57,581 nucleotides of DNA from Pantoea sp. Cy-639 (GTDB taxonomy: Bacteria; Pseudomonadota; Gammaproteobacteria; Pseudomonadales; Pseudomonadaceae), in assembly GCF_011752525.1 (NCBI RefSeq), contig NZ_VWXI01000022.1, positions 1 to 57,581 on the forward strand. The letters are read 5' to 3'. Positions within the stretch are counted from its first letter, which is position 1, and each line of letters begins with the position of its first letter. The notes under the pieces are model-generated. The model had not been told where the DNA came from and did no database searches. It saw only the letters and a list, made by a program, of their open reading frames with translations. Positions 25,037 to 33,284 of the stretch are shown in pieces. The position numbers and the translations under genes were made by a program.

Positions 25037-25423
25037 CTACGTCCTCGCGCACAGGAGCGCGGCATCGAGCAACCGGCCGCGGTCGTACCAGGCGTCACGC
25101 TGGTAGGCGGTGAACTTGTGCTGCGCGCCCGCGCCCTGGACTTCGACCAGGCCGGAGGCCTTCTTCGGGTCCGTGCTGTCGACGTACAAATCCATCGCGC
25201 TGCTGTTGTTCAACAGATACACTTTCGAGCCGCTGGGCAACTCGTCCTGCACGCATACCAGGTAGTCGGGCGGGTTCTTTACCGTGGTTCCCGAGGTGTA
25301 GTCGTGTCCGCCCCGTACATCGGCATTCTGCGCGCATCCTCCCAGGAACAGGCCAGCCATGCAGGCCACCAGGATCGCATTGATCAGCGAAGCCGGGCTC
25401 ATGTCTATCGCCAGGCGTTTCAT
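25037..25423 (-). CDS. Lipoprotein, hypothetical
   Basis: A 128-residue protein with signal peptide and lipobox LGGC at about 27-30. The mature part is about 98 residues and includes PPDYLVCVQDELPSGSKVYL. A strong RBS (GGAGGG) precedes ATG. It resembles small Pseudomonas lipoproteins of unknown role. Confidence 0.75.
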   Translation of the reverse strand: MKRLAIDMSPASLINAILVACMAGLFLGGCAQNADVRGGHDYTSGTTVKNPPDYLVCVQDELPSGSKVYLLNNSSAMDLYVDSTDPKKASGLVEVQGAGAQHKFTAYQRDAWYDRGRLLDAALLCART

Positions 25424-25439
25424 ACGACACCCTCCAAGC

Positions 25440-25788
25440 CCCCATCAGTAATGGATGACAAGCAACGGACGGTACAACCCCTTTATTAGTTATCGCACTT
25501 GTAGATTCTAGCGTTGCAATCCGCTCGAACTATGTCAGTTGGCTATATGAACTGGATCCATTTGCGGGAAACAATGACGTCCGACATATCCAGATGACAA
25601 CCAATTCAACCCTGCAACGGCTTCAATACCTGATAAAAGATCAGGCGTCACTAAAGACGTGCACTGCAAAACTTCAGAAATGAATAATTATTTAGAGTGG
25701 ATATTGAAAATAAAAAAATAAATGTTCGGTTATTCACATTATTTTCACGCCTGCCCAGGCATGTTGAAGCCTCATCCGTGAAACGCTT
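25440..25788 (+). ncRNA. Candidate small RNA region, A+T-rich, before an orphan terminator
   Basis: About 350 bp without a credible ORF, much richer in A+T than its surroundings (for example ATTGAAAATAAAAAAATAAA near 25705), between a minus-strand lipoprotein gene and a minus-strand membrane gene. It ends in a plus-strand intrinsic terminator (25789-25816) that no plus-strand gene nearby needs. A regulatory RNA is the simplest explanation. I cannot place the promoter. Alternatives are a decayed insertion or an antisense transcript. Confidence 0.3.
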
Positions 25789-25816
25789 AGCCCGCCTCCC
25801 CCAGCGGGCTTTTCTT
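25789..25816 (+). terminator. Orphan plus-strand intrinsic terminator
   Basis: AGCCCGC (25789-25795) pairs with GCGGGCT (25804-25810) around an 8-nt loop, followed by TTTTCTTT. In the minus direction the stem is followed by AAGCG, so the plus direction is favoured. The nearest plus-strand gene ends at 25019. Confidence 0.7.
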
Positions 25817-25837
25817 TGGGCGCTCGAAACCGGCAGC

Positions 25838-26131
25838 TCACTGCCGGACCAGCCGCACCAGCCAGAAGCACACCCAGGTCAGGCCAGCCAGAAACAGCAC
25901 GCCCAGGCCCGCACCAACCATCGAGGCCCAATAGGCACCCGGCGCGTCGGCCAGGCTGAACAGCCGCGATGGCCCTGCACGGTTGTAGACCAGGTGCACG
26001 CCACGGCGCAGGTCGACGATCCACTCATAGGCCAGGGCCAGCGTGCAGAAGGCCAGGACACCGCCAAGCAGGGTGAAGCCGAGTGCGCTTGTCGACGCGC
26101 TGATGCCGCGGCCAGGGGATTTGCGTGTCAT
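25838..26131 (-). CDS. Small membrane protein, hypothetical
   Basis: A 97-residue protein with two hydrophobic helices (ALGFTLLGGVLAFCTLALAY and GAGLGVLFLAGLTWVCFWLV). It starts 3 nt after the ogt stop, so it is very likely translated from the same message. Function unknown. Confidence 0.7.
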   Translation of the reverse strand: MTRKSPGRGISASTSALGFTLLGGVLAFCTLALAYEWIVDLRRGVHLVYNRAGPSRLFSLADAPGAYWASMVGAGLGVLFLAGLTWVCFWLVRLVRQ

Positions 26132-26134
26132 CGT

Positions 26135-26635
26135 TCAGAACGCCAAGGCCAGGCTCTGCCGCCCCTCCAGCGCCAACAGGTACTGCTTGGCCGCCAGGCC
26201 ACCGGCGAATCCGGTCAGATGGCCCGAAGCCCCGATCACCCGATGGCAAGGCGCGATGATCGAGATCGGATTGCGCCCGTTGGCCGCGCCTACCGCCCGG
26301 ACCGCGTCGGGGTTGCCGATCTGCCGGGCGATATCGCTGTAGCTGCGGGTCTGGCCGAATGGAATGGCCAGCAACGCGGCCCAGACCTGGCGCTGGAACT
26401 CGGTACCGGCGAAATCCAGCTCAAGGTCGAAACACTGGCGCTGTCCGGCAAAATACTCGCCCAGTTGCCGCGCCGCTTCACGTAGCGTCGGGTGCTGGTC
26501 GTCACGATGCAATTCGCCCAGGCGCACCCGGTTTTCCCGCTCCTGCTCCCACAGCACGGCGGCCAGGCGGTCGCCACGTGCCGCCAGGGTCAGCACGCCG
26601 ACAGGCGATTGCATCAGGGTGAAGGCGCAAGACAT
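26135..26635 (-). CDS. ogt: Methylated-DNA--protein-cysteine methyltransferase
   Basis: A 166-residue suicide enzyme that transfers alkyl groups from O6-alkylguanine or O4-alkylthymine in DNA to its own Cys. Active site IAPCHRVIG with C130. The DNA-binding helix EFQRQVWAALLAIPFGQTRS is also clear. The length fits Ogt rather than Ada. An RBS (GGAG) lies 6 nt before ATG. Confidence 0.93.
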   Translation of the reverse strand: MSCAFTLMQSPVGVLTLAARGDRLAAVLWEQERENRVRLGELHRDDQHPTLREAARQLGEYFAGQRQCFDLELDFAGTEFQRQVWAALLAIPFGQTRSYSDIARQIGNPDAVRAVGAANGRNPISIIAPCHRVIGASGHLTGFAGGLAAKQYLLALEGRQSLALAF

Positions 26636-26725
26636 GCTGAGCTCCGGGCAATGAACGAACCTGGCACTCTACCCATCCGAGTCGGCACACGCACCCGCTT
26701 TCTTGCGCGAACCGCTCCTCCACGA

Positions 26726-27136
26726 TCAATCGAAGAACACCATGTTCTCGTAGGGGCGTTCGCGGCAGGCCGCCAGCCGGGAACGCAGGTCGCCGACATG
26801 CGCCTCGAGCTGATGCCCGTCAGGGTCGAGGAAATACAGCGAGTCCCCTTCGCTCTTGTCCTGGCGCCACAGGCGCACGTCGTGCGTGCGCAGGTGCTGG
26901 CCGAAGGCGGCGAAATCCTGCTGGTCGATGGAGAACGCATAGTGGGTATAGCCGTGCTGCGCAGGTCGCCCCTCGAGTGGATCGAGCGACAGGCACAGCC
27001 AAAGCTCGCCCAGGCACAGGTAGGCACCGTTCGCCCAACGGGCCTTGAGCGTGAAGCCGAGCAAGCGCTGATAGAAGTCGATGCTGCCGGGCAGGCTGGA
27101 CACCGCCAGGGTGAGGTGGTTGAAACCGTTCAACAT
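26726..27136 (-). CDS. fosA: Fosfomycin resistance glutathione transferase FosA
   Basis: A 136-residue metalloenzyme of the VOC superfamily that adds glutathione to fosfomycin. MLNGFNHLTLAVSSL, the metal ligands H7, H65 (THYAFSI) and E111 (LEAHVGDL), YFLDPDGH and RPYENMVFFD are all characteristic. ATG 27136 gives the family start; an ATG two codons earlier is possible. Chromosomal fosA is common in Pseudomonas. It lies 375 bp upstream of the arn locus, divergently. Confidence 0.93.
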   Translation of the reverse strand: MLNGFNHLTLAVSSLPGSIDFYQRLLGFTLKARWANGAYLCLGELWLCLSLDPLEGRPAQHGYTHYAFSIDQQDFAAFGQHLRTHDVRLWRQDKSEGDSLYFLDPDGHQLEAHVGDLRSRLAACRERPYENMVFFD

Positions 27137-27511
27137 GACCATGGACTCGCAAAGGGCACATCGGCGTGAGGATTCCACGCCTGCATCAGCCTCGCAACTT
27201 TTTCACGGATTCTTCACCGCGCCCGTACATCCTGCTGCCTAGGATTCGCCAACGCGTTGCCTGGGACGTGTTCGACTACCAACGGCAATACAAACGGTAA
27301 CAAACAAAACTGTTGATGCTGCTGGACTTTTCCCGCTTTCACGCTTGGCTTGCAGTCAGAACGTCGCGCCGGAGGCGCGCCCGTTCGCTGAATGCGGGAC
27401 CTCGAGCCCGAGGTCAAGCCCCTGTATTCATTCAACCCAGTGGTGCGCTCGCATCGGATTGCCCCGAGCGCCCGCTGAAACCTGTGAACCGCCTGGCACC
27501 AAGGCCCACTC
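27137..27511. other. Intergenic region between fosA and arnT1
   Basis: A 375-bp divergent region that should hold promoters of fosA and of arnT1. An A+T-rich patch around 27285-27310 (GGTAACAAACAAAACTGTTG) is the most promoter-like part. I found no clear PhoP- or PmrA-type direct repeat. Nothing coding is evident. Confidence 0.4.
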
Positions 27512-29233
27512 ATGACGTCCGACAACAGTCCGCTGCGCCACTCTGTCCGTTCCCTGCCCACCCTCGCCACACCCTCACTGGCCGAACGCCTGGCCATTCC
27601 CGGCCTGCTGCTGGCCTTCGTGGTGTTCTACCTGCTGCCCCTGATGTCCCATGGCCTGTGGATCCCCGACGAGACCCGCTACGCCCAGATCGGCCAGGAA
27701 ATGCTGCTCAGCGGCAACTGGGTCGGCCCGCATTTCATGGGGATCCGCTACTTCGAGAAACCCATCGCCGGCTACTGGATGATCGCCCTCGGCCAGGCGA
27801 TCTTCGGCGAGAACCTGTTCGGCGTACGCATCGCCTCGGCCCTGAGTACCGGCATCAGCATCTGCCTGGCCTACCTGATCGCCCGCCGGCTGTGGAACAC
27901 CCCGCGCATCAGCGCCGCCGCCGCCCTGCTGTACATGAGCTTCGGCCTGATCGCCGGCCAGGCCGGCTACGCCAACCTCGACCCGCAGTTCACCCTGTGG
28001 GTCAACCTGAGCCTGGTGGCGGTATGGTTCGCCATCGACAGCCAGACCTCGCGCTCCCGCCTGCTGGCCTGGGCACTGCTGGGCGCCGCCTGTGGCATGG
28101 GCCTGATGACCAAGGGCTTTCTGGCCCTGCTGCTGCCGGTGCTGATCACCCTGCCCTACATGCTCTGGCAACGGCGTTTCGCCGAGCTGCTGCGCTATGG
28201 CCCGGTCGCGGTGCTGGTAGCCGTGGCGATCAGCCTGCCCTGGGTGCTGGCGGTGCATGCCCGGGAACCGGACTTCTGGCGGTTCTTCTTCTGGCACGAG
28301 CATATCCGCCGCTTCGCGGCCGGCGAGGATGCCCAGCATGCCCGCCCATGGTGGTTCTACCTGCCGCTGATGTTCGCCGCCAGCCTGCCTTGGGCCGTGC
28401 TGCTGCCCTCTACCCTGCTGCGCGCCTGGCGCGAGCGACGGGAGCCGAAGACGGCATTCCTCGCCCTGTGGTTCCTGCTGCCCCTGGTGTTCTTCAGTGC
28501 CAGCAGCGGCAAGCTGCCCACCTACATCATGCCCTGCCTGCTGCCCCTGGCCCTGTTGATGGCCAAGCGCGTGAACAGCTGGCTGGAAGGCCAGGACAGC
28601 CGTGCCCTGCGCCTGAATGGCGCGGTCAATACCGTGCTCGCCGCCGCCGCCCTGCTGGCCCTGGCCTACCTGCAGACGAGCCGGCAGGTCTACCAGCACG
28701 CCGAGATGTTCAGCCTGCTGCTGGCCTGTGTCGTGCTGACCACCTGGCTGATCGCCAACTCACTGCAGATCCTGCGCCCGTTGACCCTGTGGGCAATGCC
28801 GGCACTGGGCATCGGCATGCTGGTCGCGCTGCTGCCGGCGGCGATGCCGGCGAGCATCGTCGACAGCAAGATGCCCGACCAGTTCATCGCCGAGCACCAG
28901 CAGGCGCTGGGCGCAACCCACACCTTGCTGAGCAACGACCTGGGCGCGGCATCGGCCCTGTCGTGGCGCCTGCGCCGGCCTGAGGTGGTGCTGTTCAACA
29001 CCGTCGGCGAACTCAAGTACGGCCTTGGCGACCCGGCCATGGCCGCGCGCAAGGTCAGCCTCGAGGACATCGGGCCCTGGCTCGCCGAGGCTCGCAGCAA
29101 GGGCTCGATCGGTGTGGTGATACGGGTCAACGGCAAGCAGGACCTGGAGGAGATCGAGGCGCTGCCCAAGGATGCCGAGCACTACCGTCGCGGCAAGCTG
29201 GAAATCTTCATCATTCCTCAGAGCCAACCATGA
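27512..29233 (+). CDS. arnT: Lipid A aminoarabinose transferase ArnT, paralogue 1
   Basis: A 573-residue polytopic inner-membrane glycosyltransferase that moves L-Ara4N from undecaprenyl phosphate to lipid A on the periplasmic side. It contains the first-loop motif GLWIPDETRYAQIGQEMLLS, MTKGFLALLLPV and SSGKLPTYIMPCLLPLALLM. About 24 residues longer at the N-terminus than the second copy at 36168. It lies outside the arnB-led operon and overlaps the next glycosyltransferase by ATGA. Two ArnT proteins in one locus could differ in acceptor phosphate or in regulation. Confidence 0.92.
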   Translation: MTSDNSPLRHSVRSLPTLATPSLAERLAIPGLLLAFVVFYLLPLMSHGLWIPDETRYAQIGQEMLLSGNWVGPHFMGIRYFEKPIAGYWMIALGQAIFGENLFGVRIASALSTGISICLAYLIARRLWNTPRISAAAALLYMSFGLIAGQAGYANLDPQFTLWVNLSLVAVWFAIDSQTSRSRLLAWALLGAACGMGLMTKGFLALLLPVLITLPYMLWQRRFAELLRYGPVAVLVAVAISLPWVLAVHAREPDFWRFFFWHEHIRRFAAGEDAQHARPWWFYLPLMFAASLPWAVLLPSTLLRAWRERREPKTAFLALWFLLPLVFFSASSGKLPTYIMPCLLPLALLMAKRVNSWLEGQDSRALRLNGAVNTVLAAAALLALAYLQTSRQVYQHAEMFSLLLACVVLTTWLIANSLQILRPLTLWAMPALGIGMLVALLPAAMPASIVDSKMPDQFIAEHQQALGATHTLLSNDLGAASALSWRLRRPEVVLFNTVGELKYGLGDPAMAARKVSLEDIGPWLAEARSKGSIGVVIRVNGKQDLEEIEALPKDAEHYRRGKLEIFIIPQSQP

Positions 29234-30744
29234 ACCCGAGCCGTACCGATCGACGCGCCCTGCTGATATTGCTGGCCGCCACCGCCCTGATGCTGACGTT
29301 CGGCCTGGGCAGTCGCGAGCTGTGGGGCGCGGAAACCCGCTGGGCCAACATCGCCCTGCAGATGCTGCAGAGCGGCGACTACTTCGACCCCTACCTCAAG
29401 GGCAGCGCCTATTACGACAAGCCCCTGCTGTCGTACTGGCTGATCACTGCCAGCAGCTGGCTGACCGGTGGCCTGGGGCCCTGGTCGCTGCGCCTGTCCT
29501 CGGTCGTCGCGGCGTGGTTGAGTGTCTGGCTGGTGTACCTGCTGGGCGAGCGCCTGTTTCGCAAGGGTACCGGCCTGATCGCCGGCTGGATGCTGGCCAC
29601 GACCTTCTATTTCGTGTTCTGGGCGCGGGTCGCCACCGCCGATATCCTCACCGTGTGCGGGGTGCTGGCGGCGGTCTGGTGGTATTGGCGGGGGCCGGAG
29701 GACACCCGTTTCTGGCGCTACGCCGGGTTCTTCGGGCTGCTGGCCCTGACCTCGCTGTTCAAGGGGCTGATCGGTTTCATCCTGCCGGGGCTGCTGCTGT
29801 TGCCGCACCTGCTCGGTGAACGGCGCTGGCGTCGCCACCTGAACCTGCGCCTGGCGGCGGCCCTGCTGCTGGCCGGGGCGCTGTACATGACGCCGTTCCT
29901 GCTGTCGCACCTGTACGGCACGCCCAACTACGGCGAAAGCGGCCTCGGGCTGGTGCTGCGGGAAAATGTGGTGCGTTTCTTCCAGCCCTTCGACAACCTC
30001 GGACCGATCTACACCTACCTGATCTACCTGCCGGTCTACACCCTGCCCTGGGCCCCCTGCTGGATCCTCGCGCTGTGGGTGGCCCTGCGTCACTGGCGAC
30101 AGGTCGAGCCGGATACCCGCTGGCTGATCCAGGGGCTTGGCCTGCTGATGCTGTTCTTCACCGCCAGCGGCAGCCGACGCAGCTACTACGTGCTGCCCCT
30201 GGTGCCCTTCGCGCAACTGCTCGGCGCCTGGTGGGTCACGCGCTGGATGGCCGCGCGCCAATCCAAGGGGCGTGGCCTGCACCTGGGCTTCGGGGTGACT
30301 GCCGCGCTGCTGGTGGCCGTGCTTGGTGTCCTGGTGCCCTGGAGCAACAGCGGTGGCGGCGTGATCCGCTTCGGCGAGGCCGTGCGCGAGCTGGCGAGCC
30401 GGCAGGCCCCCCTGACACAGTGGCGACTGGTCATGGTCGAGGTGGACAACAAGCTGCCCATGTACCTGCAGACCGGCGGCGCACCCTTCTACTACGTGGA
30501 GCAGACCCAGGACTACCCGCGCAGCGGCGACACCAGCGCCCTCATGGCCTGGCTGGAGCGCACCAGCGGCGAACATTGGGATCCGCAGCGCACGATCATC
30601 GTGGCGCATTACCGCCATGGCGAGACGCCACCGTTCGGTTACCTGGGCGGCGATCACCAGATCGTCACTACCCTGCCCAGCAGGGGCGAGCGATGGTTGC
30701 ATGCCCGCGAAGACCAGAGCGTGGCTTATATACCGAAGGCCTGA
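29230..30744 (+). CDS. GT39/ArnT-like membrane glycosyltransferase
   Basis: A 504-residue polytopic protein of the PMT/ArnT superfamily. The equivalent of the ArnT first-loop motif is ELWGAETRWANIALQMLQSG, with AETRW in place of DETRY, followed by YYDKPLLSYWLI. A C-terminal soluble segment follows the last helix. Joined to arnT1 by a 4-bp overlap. It probably transfers a lipid-linked sugar in the periplasm; donor and acceptor unknown. Confidence 0.85.
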   Translation: MNPSRTDRRALLILLAATALMLTFGLGSRELWGAETRWANIALQMLQSGDYFDPYLKGSAYYDKPLLSYWLITASSWLTGGLGPWSLRLSSVVAAWLSVWLVYLLGERLFRKGTGLIAGWMLATTFYFVFWARVATADILTVCGVLAAVWWYWRGPEDTRFWRYAGFFGLLALTSLFKGLIGFILPGLLLLPHLLGERRWRRHLNLRLAAALLLAGALYMTPFLLSHLYGTPNYGESGLGLVLRENVVRFFQPFDNLGPIYTYLIYLPVYTLPWAPCWILALWVALRHWRQVEPDTRWLIQGLGLLMLFFTASGSRRSYYVLPLVPFAQLLGAWWVTRWMAARQSKGRGLHLGFGVTAALLVAVLGVLVPWSNSGGGVIRFGEAVRELASRQAPLTQWRLVMVEVDNKLPMYLQTGGAPFYYVEQTQDYPRSGDTSALMAWLERTSGEHWDPQRTIIVAHYRHGETPPFGYLGGDHQIVTTLPSRGERWLHAREDQSVAYIPKA

Positions 30745-30895
30745 CCGGCCAGCAGAAGTGACACTTCAGCCAATTGCAAGCATAAAAAAACCCTAACCGA
30801 GTCAGTTACTTGCCAACTTCACACTTTATTAAACATAAGCACACTAAATCACAAACCTGAACCAGAGCTGTCGGTATTTTAGATATCACGAGACA

Positions 30896-30911
30896 CCAAC
30901 TGCTTTTTCAT
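30896..30911 (+). promoter_or_regulatory. Possible ColR-type operator upstream of arnB
   Basis: CCAACTGCTTTTTCAT fits, except for the last base, the consensus I recall for the ColR response regulator of P. putida, (T/C)(T/C)NA(C/G)NN(T/C)TTTTTCAC. ColRS controls outer-membrane and metal-stress genes. The site is about 205 bp before the arnB start in an A+T-rich 30745-31116 gap. Single match, from memory, with no -10 identified. Confidence 0.3.
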
Positions 30912-31093
30912 ACTTCTTTCACAAAAACCGGCATACCCTTTGCCGGATAACGCCTTGAGGCATGCACGGCCAGGTCAATGCCGAAAAACTGACCCTGCGC
31001 AACGTAATACCTTTTTGCCAATGCACTGGATGCAAAAGCTTTTTTTGCGTCTACGCTGTGATTGGATCCAATGAAATCAATGGGTTCTGTCAT
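30908..31093 (-). CDS. Small hypothetical protein antisense to the arnB leader
   Basis: A 61-codon ORF (MTEPIDFIGSNHSVDAKKAF...), hydrophilic, without a signal. It reads like a real protein (FASSALAKRYYVAQGQFFGI) and fills most of the otherwise empty gap. However, its AGGA is only 2-3 nt from ATG and it would lie across the arnB promoter region. Real gene or chance is open. Confidence 0.35.
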   Translation of the reverse strand: MTEPIDFIGSNHSVDAKKAFASSALAKRYYVAQGQFFGIDLAVHASRRYPAKGMPVFVKEV

Positions 31094-31116
31094 TTTCCTG
31101 CATCACCGAGGTGCTC

Positions 31117-32265
31117 ATGAGTGAGGCGTTTCTCCCCTTCTCCCGCCCGAGTATAGGCGAAGAAGAAATCGCGGCTGTCGAGCAGGTCCTGCGCTCGGGC
31201 TGGATCACCACCGGACCACAGAACCAGGCACTTGAAGAGCAGTTCGCCCAGTACGTCGGTTGCCGTCATGCCATCGCCCTGTCATCCGCCACCGGCGGCA
31301 TGCACATCGCCCTGCTGGCCCTGGGCATCGGCCCCGGGGACGAGGTCATCACCCCGTCGCAGACCTGGGTGTCCACCGCCAACATGATCGCCCTGCTCGG
31401 CGCAACACCCGTGTTCGTCGATGTCGACCGCGACACCCTGATGACCGACGCAGCGCGCATCGAGGCTGCCATCACTGCGCGGACCAAGGCCATCATTCCG
31501 GTGCACTACGCCGGTGCCGCCTTCGACCTCGATCCGTTGTACGCCCTGGCCGACAAGCATGGCATCAGCGTCATCGAGGATGCCGCCCACGCCGTCGGCA
31601 CCCGCTACAAGGGCCGCCATGTCGGTGCCCAGGGCACGGCGATCTTCTCGTTCCACGCGATCAAGAACATGACCTGCGCCGAGGGCGCGATGTTCGTCAC
31701 CGACGACGAAGCCCTGGCCAACCGGGTGCGCATGCTCAAGTTCCACGGCCTCGGTGTAGACGCCTATGACCGCCTGACCCACGGCCGCAAGCCCCAGGCC
31801 CAGGTCATGGAGCCAGGCTTCAAGTACAACCTCGCCGACATCAACGCCGCCATCGCCCTGGTGCAACTCAAGCGCCTGGACGCGATCAACGCCCGCCGCA
31901 GCGAACTGGCCGCACGCTACCAGCAACGCCTGGAAGGCCTGCCGGTGCAGCCCCTGGCCGTACCGCAGTACGCGCAGCAACACGCCTGGCACCTGTACAT
32001 CCTGCGCATCGACAGCGAACGCTGCGGCCTCGACCGCGAAGCCTTCATGAAAGGCCTGCAGGAACGTGGCATCGGCACCGGCATCCACTTCATCGCCACC
32101 CACCTGCACACCTGGTACCGCCAGCGTTATCCCGATGTGTCGCTACCCAACACCGAATGGAACTCGGCACGGCTGTGCTCGATCCCCTTGTTCCCCGACA
32201 TGACCGACCACGACCTGGACCGGGTCGTGGGTGCCATTGAACTGCTTATGGAAAAACAGGCGTGA
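31117..32265 (+). CDS. arnB: UDP-4-amino-4-deoxy-L-arabinose--oxoglutarate aminotransferase
   Basis: A 382-residue PLP enzyme of the DegT/DnrJ/EryC1 family that transaminates UDP-4-ketoarabinose. The PLP lysine is K183 in SFHAIKNMTCAEG; GWITTGPQN and LDPLYALADKHG are typical. ATG 31117 follows GAGGTG; a GTG 6 nt earlier is less likely. First gene of a run of nine joined by 1- to 4-bp overlaps. Confidence 0.95.
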   Translation: MSEAFLPFSRPSIGEEEIAAVEQVLRSGWITTGPQNQALEEQFAQYVGCRHAIALSSATGGMHIALLALGIGPGDEVITPSQTWVSTANMIALLGATPVFVDVDRDTLMTDAARIEAAITARTKAIIPVHYAGAAFDLDPLYALADKHGISVIEDAAHAVGTRYKGRHVGAQGTAIFSFHAIKNMTCAEGAMFVTDDEALANRVRMLKFHGLGVDAYDRLTHGRKPQAQVMEPGFKYNLADINAAIALVQLKRLDAINARRSELAARYQQRLEGLPVQPLAVPQYAQQHAWHLYILRIDSERCGLDREAFMKGLQERGIGTGIHFIATHLHTWYRQRYPDVSLPNTEWNSARLCSIPLFPDMTDHDLDRVVGAIELLMEKQA

Positions 32266-33284
32266 GACCTTACCCGATTAACTGCGTGTCGATCGTCATC
32301 CCGGTCTACAACGAACAGGAGAGCCTGCCCGAGCTGCTGCGCCGCACCGGCGCGGCCTGCCAGCAACTGCGCCACCCCTATGAAATCGTGCTGGTCGACG
32401 ACGGCAGCCGTGACGACTCCGCGCAAATTCTCGAAGACGCCGCCAAGGCCGAGAACAGCCCGTTCGTGGCGGTCATTCTCAACCGCAACTACGGTCAGCA
32501 CGCGGCGATCATGGCCGGCTTCGAGCAATGCAAGGGCGACGTGGTGATCACCCTCGACGCCGACCTGCAGAACCCGCCGGAAGAAATCCCGCGCCTGGTC
32601 GCCGAGGCCGAACGCGGCTTCGACGTGGTCGGCACGGTGCGCAGCAACCGCCAGGACTCGGCCCTGCGCCGCTGGCCATCGAAGGTGATCAACTACGCCG
32701 TGAAACGTTCCACAGGCGTGGCCATGAGCGACTACGGCTGCATGCTGCGCGCCTACCGCCGCACGGTGATCGACGCCATGCTCGCCTGCCGCGAGCGCAG
32801 CACCTTCATCCCGATCCTGGCCAACAGCTTCGCCCGCCACACCACCGAGATCATCGTGAACCACGCCGAGCGCGAACACGGGGACTCGAAGTACAGCCCG
32901 ATGCGCCTGATCAGCCTGATGTTCGACCTGATCACCTGCATGACCACCACGCCCTTGCGTCTGCTGAGCATCGTCGGTTTCAGCATGGCCGCGCTCGGCG
33001 TGCTGTTCGCCGTGGCCCTGATCGTGCTGCGCCTGGCCTTCGGCCCGGGCTGGGCCGGTAACGGCCTGTTCGTGCTGTTCGCCGTCCTGTTCGTGTTCAC
33101 CGGTGGCCAGTTCATCGGCATGGGCCTGCTGGGCGAATACCTGGGGCGCATGTACAGCGACGTGCGCGCCCGCCCACGGTTCTTCATCGAGAAAGTCCTG
33201 CGCAGCGGCCCTGCCCCTACTCCGGCAGCCGCTGTCACGGTTGATGGTTTCACTTCTTCTACTTCTGGTCAGGTCACCCCATGA
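32262..33284 (+). CDS. arnC: Undecaprenyl-phosphate 4-deoxy-4-formamido-L-arabinose transferase
   Basis: A 340-residue GT2 enzyme with two C-terminal membrane helices. VSIVIPVYNEQESLPELL, VDDGSRDDS, LDADLQNPPEE and the DxD region mark the dolichol-phosphate-mannose-synthase-like fold. It starts with GTG 32262, overlapping the arnB stop. It attaches formyl-Ara4N to undecaprenyl phosphate at the inner face. Confidence 0.95.
   Translation: MRPYPINCVSIVIPVYNEQESLPELLRRTGAACQQLRHPYEIVLVDDGSRDDSAQILEDAAKAENSPFVAVILNRNYGQHAAIMAGFEQCKGDVVITLDADLQNPPEEIPRLVAEAERGFDVVGTVRSNRQDSALRRWPSKVINYAVKRSTGVAMSDYGCMLRAYRRTVIDAMLACRERSTFIPILANSFARHTTEIIVNHAEREHGDSKYSPMRLISLMFDLITCMTTTPLRLLSIVGFSMAALGVLFAVALIVLRLAFGPGWAGNGLFVLFAVLFVFTGGQFIGMGLLGEYLGRMYSDVRARPRFFIEKVLRSGPAPTPAAAVTVDGFTSSTSGQVTP

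Noticed and set aside
30745..31116. PhoP or PmrA direct repeats upstream of arnB
   Set aside because: One TGTTTA on the minus strand near 30833 but no second half at the required spacing.
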